DNA of 64,000 nucleotides from Gordonia sp049847105 (GTDB lineage Bacteria; Actinomycetota; Actinomycetes; Mycobacteriales; Mycobacteriaceae): the NCBI RefSeq assembly GCF_049847105.1, contig NZ_JBNCNS010000001.1, positions 1,302,001 through 1,366,000 on the forward strand. The letters are read 5' to 3'. Of this stretch, positions 8,310 to 16,370 are shown one piece after another. The notes below the pieces were generated by a model. The model saw only the letters and a program-made list of their open reading frames with translations. It ran no database searches and was not told the DNA's origin. The position numbers and the translations under genes were made by a program. Each line of letters starts with the position of its first letter. Within the stretch, counting starts at the first letter, position 1.

Positions 8310-9197
8310 TCAGATGTCCCGGTAGTCCCGGACCGACATCCGGTGACCGCGCCGCTCGGGCCGGGCGCCATGGAGTTCGACCATCCGGATGATCCGCTGA
8401 CGTTGCCCCGCGTAGGGTTCGAGCAGTTCGAGCATGCCGTCGTCGTCGACGGGTTCGCCGATCAGCGTGAGGCCCACCAGCTTCGGAATGTGGTAATCAC
8501 CCACGTTGACGACGTCGGCGTCGCCGACTGCGCGTGCGCGCGTCTCTGCCTCGGTCCACCGGCCCACGCCGCGGAGTAGTCGAAGGTGATCGGGATGGCG
8601 TTCCACGTCCATCGAGGTCGCGCCGCGGATGGTGCGCATGCGTACCGGCTCGATGCCGCTGCGATGCCATTCCCAACTGGGAATCTGCGCCCACGTCGGT
8701 TGCGGTGGCGGCACCCGCATGGTGTCCGGCACCGGGCCCGGAGCCCGTTCCCCGTAGCGCCGCAACAGGTATCGCCAGGCTCGCCACGCCTCGGTGCCGA
8801 CGACCTTCTGTTCGAGGATGGCCGGCACCAGCGCCTCCCACACCCGGTCGGTGCGACCGATGCGGAGACCGTCGGATCGCTGCACCAGCCGTTCGACGAC
8901 CGGGTCGCGCGGCTCCAGTGCGCTCGGATCGTCCTGTGCGCCGAGGAAGTCGGGCATCTGATCGAGCAGCCAGCCGGCCCCCGGGCCCCACGCGCGACCG
9001 GTGACCGTCGTGCCGTCGAAGCGGACGGTCAGAGTGCCGGCACCGTCCGGCGTGTGGACCGCGCGCCACACCGAACCGTCGCGGCCGTAGACGAACGCGG
9101 GATCTCCGCTGCCGCGGCGCAGATGCCCGACGGTGGCGCGGATGTCCAACGGCCACGGGGTCTCCCACCTTCTGACCTGTCCATCATCGGTCACCAA
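8310..9197 (-). CDS. DNA-3-methyladenine glycosylase, HhH-GPD (AlkA-like)
   Basis: 295 residues. Family members excise alkylated purines in base-excision repair. The N-terminal half is a beta-rich AlkA-N-like region; the C-terminal half has the helical core with VWEALVPAILEQKV, the hairpin LLRGVGRWTEAETRARAVGD and the catalytic Asp in NVGDYHIPKLVG. The usual HhH 'LPGIGPWTA' is here LRGVGRWTE, within family variation. It is convergent with the methyltransferase and divergent from the MFS gene. Confidence 0.82.
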   Translation of the reverse strand: MVTDDGQVRRWETPWPLDIRATVGHLRRGSGDPAFVYGRDGSVWRAVHTPDGAGTLTVRFDGTTVTGRAWGPGAGWLLDQMPDFLGAQDDPSALEPRDPVVERLVQRSDGLRIGRTDRVWEALVPAILEQKVVGTEAWRAWRYLLRRYGERAPGPVPDTMRVPPPQPTWAQIPSWEWHRSGIEPVRMRTIRGATSMDVERHPDHLRLLRGVGRWTEAETRARAVGDADVVNVGDYHIPKLVGLTLIGEPVDDDGMLELLEPYAGQRQRIIRMVELHGARPERRGHRMSVRDYRDI

Positions 9198-9308
9198 TGC
9201 GACCCCATCATTTCACGATCGCTTTCACTCAAACGAAGCCTCGCTGTGCGAGAGTGTACTAGCGTTTGCCCTGCAAAGCGCGAAGCCGAGACATCGAGGA
9301 GGACCTCA

Positions 9309-10988
9309 GTGACGTCCGTGGATCGCGGGTTCACCAAGAGCACGACCGGCGCGTTGATTGCATTGACCGCCGCATCCTGCCTGCAGGTGGTGGACCCTAC
9401 CGCGAACAACATCGCGGTGGTCGGTGCGAGCGTCGACCTGGACATGTCAGGCGCCGCGCGTGCGTTCGCCGCCAGCGTCGGCACGCTTGCGCTGGCCGCC
9501 TCCATCTTGACCACCGGTTCGCTCGGTGACCGGCTCGGACGACGCAAGGTGATGTTGTCCGGGCTGCTCGTAGCGATTCTCGGCGGCGTGATCACCGCGA
9601 TCGCGCCGACAACAGCGGTTTTCATCGCCGGACGCACCATCACCGGTATCGGTATCGCGGCTTCCTTCGGACTCAGCTTCGCCCTGCTGCGTCAGGTACT
9701 GCCCGGCCAGATCCCCAAGGCGGTGGCCTTCTGGCTCGCCGGGCAAACGGCGGCGGCCCTGGTATTGGGAGTGGTGGCTGGGTGGCTGGCCGGCTTCGGC
9801 TGGCGCTACGGCTATCTGGCGGTGCCCATCGTGGCGGTCGTGGCCTTCCTGATGTGCATGCGAGGACTGCCCGAGGCAAAGGCGTCGGACACCGGACCGT
9901 TCGACTACGTCGGGCTGGGGACCGTCGCGGTTGCCCTGGTGGGTCTCATCTACGGACTGAGCAATGCCGCCACCTACGGCTGGGGTTCCACGCAGGTCCT
10001 GGTTCCGGTACTCATCGGTCTCGGTGCCCTGGCCTTCTTCATCTGGTGGGAAGCACGGATCGAGGCACCGGCCTTCCCCGTCAAGCTCTTCAAGGATCCG
10101 GAGCTCTCCGGGTCCATCGCGGTCGGGTTCTCGTTCAACATGTGGCAGGCCGTGGTGATGATCCAGCTGTCCATGCTCTGGCAGTACATCTACCGCTACC
10201 AACCGATCGAGGTCAGTCTGGGTCAGCTCCCGATGAGCTTGGCAATGGTTGCCGGTGCGAGTGCTGCCGGATGGCTGTTGTCGAAGGGAATTCCGGCTTC
10301 GCTGAACCTCATCGTCGGTCACGTGCTGTTGATCGGGACGATGGTGATGTTCGGGTTCTCCACCACGACCTCGCCCTACATCTTCTTCGCCGTCCCGATG
10401 ATCATCGGTGGCTTCGCCCGAATGATCAACGAGACCACGATGGGCCAGTATTTCGTGTCGAAGCCACCACCCGCATTGACCGGTGCAATGGCCTCGTCGA
10501 AGACCGCCATCGGCCAGACCAGCTTTGCGCTGGGGACCGCACTCAGCTCGACCTTTCTGTTCGGTCAGTATGGCCGGGGCATCGCTGAGGCGTTCTCCGA
10601 CGCGAATGTCGAGCCGGCCCAGCAGGGCAATTTCCAGGGGATGATCCAGACCTATGTGGCCGGTGGCGACATGTCCGGTTACGACGACGCCACCGTCAAC
10701 AAGGTTGTTGCCGAAGCGTCGAACGTGTTCGTCGACTCGTTCTCGAACACCATGTTCATCATTGCCGGCTTCCTCACCATTTTCGCCGTGATCAGTACGG
10801 CGTTCTTCTGGCGCGCCGATCGGATGCGCAAGGACGGACGCCTCGTCGACGGGCCGTTGCTTCTCGACGGCACGCCGGCAGCGCTCGCTTCCACATCCCC
10901 GCAGTCATCAGGCACCTCTTCCCCGCCGGCGACGGCTCCCCACGAAAGGACGGATTCCGATGAGCACCCCCGACCTGATACTGACTGA
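9309..10988 (+). CDS. MFS transporter, DHA2-like (first of a pair)
   Basis: 559 residues, integral membrane protein. Start chosen at GTG 9309 behind GAGGAGG (9296-9302); the open frame extends far upstream but without support and over the glycosylase promoter. The A-loop is GSLGDRLGRRKVM, and the N-terminal segment VDPTANNIAVVGASVDLDMS corresponds to the first helix/loop of DHA2 exporters. A long loop before the final helix (about residues 430-480: NVEPAQQGNFQGMIQTYVAG) is also seen in the second MFS gene. The tail after about residue 515 is Pro/Ser/Thr-rich. The 3' end overlaps the amidohydrolase start by 29 bp. Confidence 0.88.
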   Translation: MTSVDRGFTKSTTGALIALTAASCLQVVDPTANNIAVVGASVDLDMSGAARAFAASVGTLALAASILTTGSLGDRLGRRKVMLSGLLVAILGGVITAIAPTTAVFIAGRTITGIGIAASFGLSFALLRQVLPGQIPKAVAFWLAGQTAAALVLGVVAGWLAGFGWRYGYLAVPIVAVVAFLMCMRGLPEAKASDTGPFDYVGLGTVAVALVGLIYGLSNAATYGWGSTQVLVPVLIGLGALAFFIWWEARIEAPAFPVKLFKDPELSGSIAVGFSFNMWQAVVMIQLSMLWQYIYRYQPIEVSLGQLPMSLAMVAGASAAGWLLSKGIPASLNLIVGHVLLIGTMVMFGFSTTTSPYIFFAVPMIIGGFARMINETTMGQYFVSKPPPALTGAMASSKTAIGQTSFALGTALSSTFLFGQYGRGIAEAFSDANVEPAQQGNFQGMIQTYVAGGDMSGYDDATVNKVVAEASNVFVDSFSNTMFIIAGFLTIFAVISTAFFWRADRMRKDGRLVDGPLLLDGTPAALASTSPQSSGTSSPPATAPHERTDSDEHPRPDTD

Positions 10989-12573
10989 CGCGACGGTACT
11001 GACTGTCGACGGCGCTGACACGGTCGCCGAGGCCGTTGCCGTCACCGACGGGCTGATCAGCGCAGTGGGATCCACCGCCGACATCACCGCACTGGCCGGG
11101 CCTGACACTGTGGTGACCGACCTCGGGGGGCACACCCTCATACCGGGATTCGTCGACGCCCACAGCCACGTCTCGATGGGCGCACCATATGTGAAACACG
11201 CTGCGCTGCTGACACCCCCGGTCGGCGACACCCGAACCGTGAAGGACATCATCGCCAAACTCCATGCGGCCAAGGACCGCAACAATCCGGCGCCCGGCGA
11301 ATACGTCATCGGCTGGGGCTACTACCCCGACGCGATGGATGACGACGGCGTGGTCACGGCCGAATTGCTGGACAGCGAGTTCCCCGATCACAGAGTCGCC
11401 CTCGTCCATGTCTCCGCACATGGCGGTGTCGTGAACTCGAGGGTCCTGGACGATCTCGGGTACACCGACGGTGTAGAGAATCCCGAGGGCGGAACGATCG
11501 TGCGCAAAGAAGGCACCAAACAGCCCAACGGCGTGCTGTGGGAGCAAGCCTGGATGCAGCTGATGTTCGGCCTGCTCGACTACGGCAAGGACGAGTTGCA
11601 CGCGATGCTGGCCGAGTACGCACGCTGGGGTATGACGACTGTTCAGGACGGCGCGGCGGAGTGGTCGCAAGTGGAGAAGTTGCGCGGCTACGCGACCGAC
11701 AGCCCGCTACCGATCGACATTCGTTCACTGGTCATCTTTTCCGACCTCGACAAGGCAATCGACTCCGGCATGTTCGACAGCACCGTCGGCGGACACACCT
11801 TGCAGGGTGTCAAGCTCATCATCGACGGATCTCCGCAAGGTAAGACGGCGTTTGTGACGGAGGAATATGTCACGGGCGGCCCCGGCGGCGAAACCCATTG
11901 GCACGGGTTGGCGAACATGGGTCAGCCGGTGGTCGACGAGGTGGTCGAGAACGCTTACCGTCATGGTGTGCAGGTATTTGCCCACTGCAACGGAGACGGA
12001 GCCGTGGACCGGTTGCTCGACGCCCATCGGGCGGCAACGGAATTCGGCGCACACGCGACGGCACCCACGATCCCGATCCATTCACAGGTGATGCGACACG
12101 AGCAACTCGACGATTACATCGCCACCGGCTTCGAACCGTCGATGTTCACCGTGCACACCTATCTTTTCGGCGACACCCACATCGCGAACTTCGGCGAGGA
12201 GCGTGCGTTCGGGATCTCGCCGATGCGATCGGCCATCGACAAGGGTCTTCGACCCACGAATCACTCCGACTATCCGGTGACGCCCATCAACCCGCTCCTG
12301 CTGCTGTGGTCGTCGGTCTCCCGGACTTCCACGGGGGGCGTCGTCCTCGGCGAGAACGAGCGGGTGACGCCCATGGAAGGCCTGCGCGCACTGACGATCA
12401 ACGCGGCCTATGAGCACCGGACCGAGGCCGACCGAGGTTCGATCGAGGTCGGGAAGATGGCGGATCTGGCCGTCCTCGATGCCAATCCGCTCGACGTGGA
12501 GGCCGACGCGATCAAGGACATCGAGGTGCTGCGGACTTACAAACGCGGCGTCGTGGTGTACGACGGCAACTGA
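10960..12573 (+). CDS. YtcJ-like amidohydrolase
   Basis: 537 residues, metal-dependent hydrolase of the amidohydrolase superfamily (Amidohydro_3). Metal-binding motifs are DAHSHVSMG near residue 67, AHCNGDGAVDR, and NHSDYPVTPINPLL; the C-terminal beta-sandwich ends GSIEVGKMADLAVLDANPLD. Family members act on N-acyl or amide substrates; several are encoded beside transporters. It is flanked by two homologous MFS transporters in one apparent operon (29 bp overlap before, 2 bp gap after), so it probably processes an imported or exported compound. Substrate unknown. Confidence 0.9.
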   Translation: MSTPDLILTDATVLTVDGADTVAEAVAVTDGLISAVGSTADITALAGPDTVVTDLGGHTLIPGFVDAHSHVSMGAPYVKHAALLTPPVGDTRTVKDIIAKLHAAKDRNNPAPGEYVIGWGYYPDAMDDDGVVTAELLDSEFPDHRVALVHVSAHGGVVNSRVLDDLGYTDGVENPEGGTIVRKEGTKQPNGVLWEQAWMQLMFGLLDYGKDELHAMLAEYARWGMTTVQDGAAEWSQVEKLRGYATDSPLPIDIRSLVIFSDLDKAIDSGMFDSTVGGHTLQGVKLIIDGSPQGKTAFVTEEYVTGGPGGETHWHGLANMGQPVVDEVVENAYRHGVQVFAHCNGDGAVDRLLDAHRAATEFGAHATAPTIPIHSQVMRHEQLDDYIATGFEPSMFTVHTYLFGDTHIANFGEERAFGISPMRSAIDKGLRPTNHSDYPVTPINPLLLLWSSVSRTSTGGVVLGENERVTPMEGLRALTINAAYEHRTEADRGSIEVGKMADLAVLDANPLDVEADAIKDIEVLRTYKRGVVVYDGN

Positions 12574-12575
12574 CG

Positions 12576-14099
12576 ATGACCGCGTCGATACCGGTCGCCG
12601 ATGGTGTCGCCAGGCGGCCGGGCGCGGCGATTCTCGCGCTCACCGTCGCGGGTGTGGCCCAAGCCGTCGACGTATCACTGAACAACACCGCGATCGCCTC
12701 CGCTGCTGCCGATTTCGGATTGTCGGCGTCGCAGCGGTCCTTTGCGGCCTCCGCGGGAACGCTTGCGATGGCCGCGCTCATCCTCACCATCGGCACCATC
12801 GGTGATCGATACGGGCGACGTCTGACGTTGATGTGGTGCTGTTTCGCCCTCATCCTGGGCGGCATCGTGACTGCCCTGTCCACCGGGTTCGCGACCTATG
12901 TGCTCGGTCGCGTGATCACCGGAGCCGGACTCGCTGGGACCCTGGCCCTGTCGATCGCCCTGATCAGGACCGTCGCACCGGACCGGGTGCCCCGCGCGAT
13001 GTCGCTCTACTTCACCGGACAGGTCGCATTCGCACTCCCGCTGAGCGTGATCGGCGGCGCCCTGATCGGCGTCTCCTGGAGGCTGGGTTACCTGGTCGTC
13101 CCCGTGGTCGGCGCAATCGCGTTCGTCCTCAACAAGATCTACGTCCCGCGCTCAAAGGCGGTCCATCGCCGACGCTCGGACCCGGTCGGGCTGATCCTGA
13201 TCGCAGTGGCGCTGATCGGCATCATCAGCGGAGTCAGTGACGCCAGCGAAGGCTGGGCATCGCCGACTGTGCTCACCCGCCTCGGCCTCGGCGTGGGAGC
13301 GTTGGCCGGGTTTCTGCTCTGGGAGAGCCGACACCCCGAGCCGGCCCTTCCGGTGCGGATCTTCGCGGACCGCAACCTGTCCGGCGCCGTCGTCGCCGAC
13401 GCCTCGTTCAATATGTTCCAGGCCGTGATGACCCTGCAGCTCTCGCTGCTGTGGCAGTACCTGTACGGCTATACGCCGATCGAGGTCACCGTCGGGCAGC
13501 TTCCGGCGACGATCGCGATGACGGTGGGTGCCTTTGCCGCCGGGCGCCTCGCGACTCGCGGCCAGCCGCCGCAGCGGCTGATCCAGTTGGGACTGGCCGG
13601 TGTCGCGGTGGCGTCGGCCATCCTCGCACTCGGCGGTGGCGACACGCCCTACTGGGTGTTTGCGATCGGACTTGTCGTCGGCGGCTTCTCCCGGATGCTC
13701 ACCGAGACGACGGCAGGACAATTCTTCATCGACGTACCGCCTGCCGACCTGGTCGGCGCAACAGCGGCGAGCAAACCGGCGGTCGGGCAGGCATCCTTCG
13801 CCCTGGGCCTCGCGCTCAGCTCGAGCCTGCTCTACGGGCGGATCGGGCACGGCCTGCCGGATCGGCTCGCGGAACTCGGCGTGACACCATCGCAGCAATC
13901 GACGGTCATCGGTTGGTTCGCGGACGGCGATGTGCCCGAATGGGCCAGGAACAACGACCTTTTCGACCAGGTCACCGCTGTCGCGCGGGACACCTACGTC
14001 GACGCCTATCGGCTCACGATGATCGTGTTCACCGTCATCTTCGTGTTGTTCTGGCTTCTTGTCTGTTACTTGTTCCGAGGGACGTCCGCAGATGCGTAG
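12576..14099 (+). CDS. MFS transporter (second of a pair)
   Basis: 507 residues, paralogue of the transporter encoded at 9309-10988; both share helix 1 (QAVDVSLNNTAIASAAADFG here), the A-loop GTIGDRYGRRLTL, the segment LWQYLYGYTPIEVTVGQLP, and RMLTETTAGQFF versus the first protein's RMINETTMGQYF. It begins 2 bp after the amidohydrolase stop, so translation is probably coupled. The last codons are inside a 47-bp perfect palindrome. Two similar transporters for one enzyme could mean uptake and export, a heteromeric pair, or separate substrates. Confidence 0.88.
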   Translation: MTASIPVADGVARRPGAAILALTVAGVAQAVDVSLNNTAIASAAADFGLSASQRSFAASAGTLAMAALILTIGTIGDRYGRRLTLMWCCFALILGGIVTALSTGFATYVLGRVITGAGLAGTLALSIALIRTVAPDRVPRAMSLYFTGQVAFALPLSVIGGALIGVSWRLGYLVVPVVGAIAFVLNKIYVPRSKAVHRRRSDPVGLILIAVALIGIISGVSDASEGWASPTVLTRLGLGVGALAGFLLWESRHPEPALPVRIFADRNLSGAVVADASFNMFQAVMTLQLSLLWQYLYGYTPIEVTVGQLPATIAMTVGAFAAGRLATRGQPPQRLIQLGLAGVAVASAILALGGGDTPYWVFAIGLVVGGFSRMLTETTAGQFFIDVPPADLVGATAASKPAVGQASFALGLALSSSLLYGRIGHGLPDRLAELGVTPSQQSTVIGWFADGDVPEWARNNDLFDQVTAVARDTYVDAYRLTMIVFTVIFVLFWLLVCYLFRGTSADA

Positions 14100-14137
14100 C
14101 AATAATCCGCGCCAGGCGCGGATTATTGCTACGCATC
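14091..14137. terminator. Perfect 47-bp palindrome between convergent MFS and lpd genes
   Basis: Arms of 23 nt (14091-14113 and 14115-14137) are exact reverse complements around a single A at 14114. The left arm reads GATGCGTAGCAATAATCCGC followed by GCC. It contains the MFS stop codon and ends 5 bp before the lpd stop. In RNA the inner GCGCCAGGCGC would form a tight loop. A bidirectional transcription end is the simplest reading; there is no clear U-tract. Confidence 0.75.
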
Positions 14138-14142
14138 GGGAT

Positions 14143-15528
14143 TTACAGGTTGATCATGTGGCCGATCGCGCCGTGGAAGGTTTCCTGCATCGCCTCACTC
14201 AACGTCGGGTGGGTGTGCACGTTGCGCGCGAGTTCCTTGGCGGTCAGATCCCATTTGTGGGCCAAGGTCATCTCCGGGAGCATCTCGGAGACGTTGTCGC
14301 CGACCAGGTGGCCACCGAGTAGTTCGTCGGTGTCGGTGTTGGTCAGCAGCTTGACGAAGCCAGCCGTCTCACCGAGGCCCTGTGCCTTGCCGTTGGCGCT
14401 GAACGGGAAGGTGGTCGCCTTCACGTTGTAGCCCTCGTCCTTGGCCTGGGCCTCGGTCAGCCCGAACGACGCGACCTGCGGCTGACAGAAGGTGGCGCGC
14501 GGCATGAACCGGTAGTCGCCCAACGCCATCGTCTCGGCGCCGGCCATCACCTCGGCGGCCACCACACCCTGCGCCTCGGCGACATGGGCCAGCATCAGCT
14601 TCGCGGTGACGTCGCCGATGGCGTAGATGTTGTCGACGTTGGTGCGCATGAAGTCGTCGATCGCGATGGCGCCGCGGTCGGTCAGCTCCACACCGGCGTT
14701 CTCGAGGCCGAAGCCCTCGACGCGCGGGGCGAACCCGACGGACATGAGGACCTTGTCGACGGTGATCTCGCCGTCGTTGTCCTTGGCGTCCTTGTAGCTC
14801 ACGGTGACGCTGTCGCCGTTGTCCTTGACGGTCTGCACCTTGGTGGAGGTGAGCACCTTGACGCCGAGCTTCTTGTATTCCTTCGCGATGGCCTTGGACG
14901 CGTCGACGTCCTCGTTCGGCAGCACGCGGTCGAGGAACTCGACGATGGTGACGTCGACGCCGTAGTTGGCGAGCACGTAACCGAACTCCATGCCGATCGC
15001 GCCGGCCCCGACGATGACGATCGAGGAGGGCAGCTCACGGGTGAGGATCTGGGTCTCGTAGGTGACGACGTTGTCGGACAGCTCGACGCCGGGCAGCAAC
15101 TTCACCGTGGAACCGGTGTTGATGATGACGTTGTCAAAGGTGATCTCGCGATCTCCCACCACGATCGTCTTCGCGTCCTTGAACTTCCCGTACCCGTCGA
15201 TCTCGGTGATCTTGTTCTTCTTCATCAGGAAGTGGACGCCCTTGACGATCCCGTCCGACACCTTGCGGCTCCGGTCGAAGGCCGCGCCGAAGTCGAACGA
15301 GACGTCGCCGCTCATGCCGAAGGTCTTCGCCTGATGGTTGAAGATGTGGGCCAACTCGGCATTGCGCAGCAGCGCCTTGGACGGGATACATCCGACGTTG
15401 AGGCAGACCCCGCCCCAGTACTTCTCTTCGATGACGGCGGTTTTCATGCCCAGCTGGGCAGACCGGATCGCGGCCACGTACCCACCTGGACCAGCACCCA
15501 GGACAACTGTTTGGAAGTGTTCAGACAC
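14143..15528 (-). CDS. lpdA: Dihydrolipoyl dehydrogenase (E3)
   Basis: 461 residues. E3 reoxidises dihydrolipoyl groups of 2-oxoacid dehydrogenase complexes with NAD. Visible are the FAD motif VVLGAGPGGYVAAIRSAQLG, the redox disulphide GGVCLNVGCIPSK, the NAD-binding VGAGAIGMEFGYVLANYGVD, the second FAD site YAIGDVTAKLMLAHVAEAQG, and the catalytic dimer-interface His-Glu HTHPTLSEAMQE. The start is GTG 15528, giving VSEHFQTVVLGAG; upstream in-frame codons to 15741 lack homology and run into a TetR operator. Length and gene neighbourhood match mycobacterial LpdC (Rv0462). Confidence 0.95.
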   Translation of the reverse strand: MSEHFQTVVLGAGPGGYVAAIRSAQLGMKTAVIEEKYWGGVCLNVGCIPSKALLRNAELAHIFNHQAKTFGMSGDVSFDFGAAFDRSRKVSDGIVKGVHFLMKKNKITEIDGYGKFKDAKTIVVGDREITFDNVIINTGSTVKLLPGVELSDNVVTYETQILTRELPSSIVIVGAGAIGMEFGYVLANYGVDVTIVEFLDRVLPNEDVDASKAIAKEYKKLGVKVLTSTKVQTVKDNGDSVTVSYKDAKDNDGEITVDKVLMSVGFAPRVEGFGLENAGVELTDRGAIAIDDFMRTNVDNIYAIGDVTAKLMLAHVAEAQGVVAAEVMAGAETMALGDYRFMPRATFCQPQVASFGLTEAQAKDEGYNVKATTFPFSANGKAQGLGETAGFVKLLTNTDTDELLGGHLVGDNVSEMLPEMTLAHKWDLTAKELARNVHTHPTLSEAMQETFHGAIGHMINL

Positions 15529-15721
15529 GTCTGCCAGCCTACGTCGCACCATGTCGCGGCCGCAGGGCGTCCCCATACCAATCGGTAACTTCGTCCGGCC
15601 GCGGGTCGATTCCGGCAACGCGTGTCGATCTGGGTCACGCGAATCGTCGACGACCAGCGCCACCCGTCGCGACCCGCGCAATCGGCGAAGACCCGCGCGA
15701 ACGCCGCCGACGGCATGATCT

Positions 15722-15748
15722 TCCATCACTGATTGAATCAATGATGGA
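15722..15748. promoter_or_regulatory. Near-perfect 27-bp palindrome, likely TetR operator
   Basis: The sequence from 15722 reads TCCATCACTGATTGAATCAA then TGATGGA; it equals its reverse complement except for one symmetric C/A-type mismatch pair and the central base. It sits directly in front of the TetR gene and covers an ATG at 15741 that would otherwise be a start, which argues for translation from 15768. Autoregulation by the adjacent TetR protein is inferred. Confidence 0.75.
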
Positions 15749-15767
15749 ACTGTGCTTGCATCGAATC

Positions 15768-16370
15768 ATGGCCCCCAGGACCCCGTCACGCAGCGCGACG
15801 ACCCGGACCGCGCTGCTTGTCTCCGCGGAATCGCTGTTCCTGACCGACGGGTACGAGCAGGTCTCGGTGCGCGCCATCTGTGCGCACGCACAGGCCAATC
15901 CCGCTGCCGTCCACTACCACTTCGGATCCAAGGACCGCCTCGCCGTCGAACTGCTCGAAGACCGCATGGCTCCGCACTGGACCGATCCGCTGGACCGATT
16001 TGATCCGGACCGATCGGATGTCACCGACCTGGTCGATGAGATCCTGCGCCCCTTCGTCGACATCGGAGAGCAGCCGGTGGGACGGCTGCACCTACAACTG
16101 CTTGATCGTTTTGTCCGCACACATCCCCAGGCGACCTGGACGCAGCCGTGGTTCCAGCTCGACCGGTGGTCAGACATGCTGGGCCGCCTCGTCGAAGGAA
16201 TGTCCGACACCGAGGCGCGACGCCGGTGGGGACTCGCGTTCGGCCTGATCCTGTCGCAGTTCGGCGGCGACCGCGCCCAGTCGCGCACCGCGGTCATCAC
16301 CCTCCGCGATTTCGTGGTCGCCGGCCTCACCTCCCCCGCACCGCCCACCACACCCGAGGAGAACTCATGA
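15768..16370 (+). CDS. TetR-family regulator
   Basis: 200 residues from ATG 15768 (a start at 15741 would lie inside the operator palindrome). The helix-turn-helix is in the first 50 residues: AESLFLTDGYEQVSVRAICA then NPAAVHYHFGSKDRL. The C-terminal ligand domain is of unknown specificity. Its stop overlaps the next ATG (16367) as ATGA, so regulator and Old Yellow Enzyme homologue are one operon and the enzyme's substrate or product is a candidate inducer. Confidence 0.88.
   Translation: MAPRTPSRSATTRTALLVSAESLFLTDGYEQVSVRAICAHAQANPAAVHYHFGSKDRLAVELLEDRMAPHWTDPLDRFDPDRSDVTDLVDEILRPFVDIGEQPVGRLHLQLLDRFVRTHPQATWTQPWFQLDRWSDMLGRLVEGMSDTEARRRWGLAFGLILSQFGGDRAQSRTAVITLRDFVVAGLTSPAPPTTPEENS

Noticed and set aside
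8586..9308. Upstream extension of the first MFS gene
   Set aside because: Would run antisense through the DNA glycosylase gene; GTG 9309 has a strong ribosome-binding site and a normal N-terminus.
14143..15741. Long form of lpd starting at 15741
   Set aside because: The extra 71 residues lack homology and include the TetR operator; the E3 N-terminus begins at 15528.
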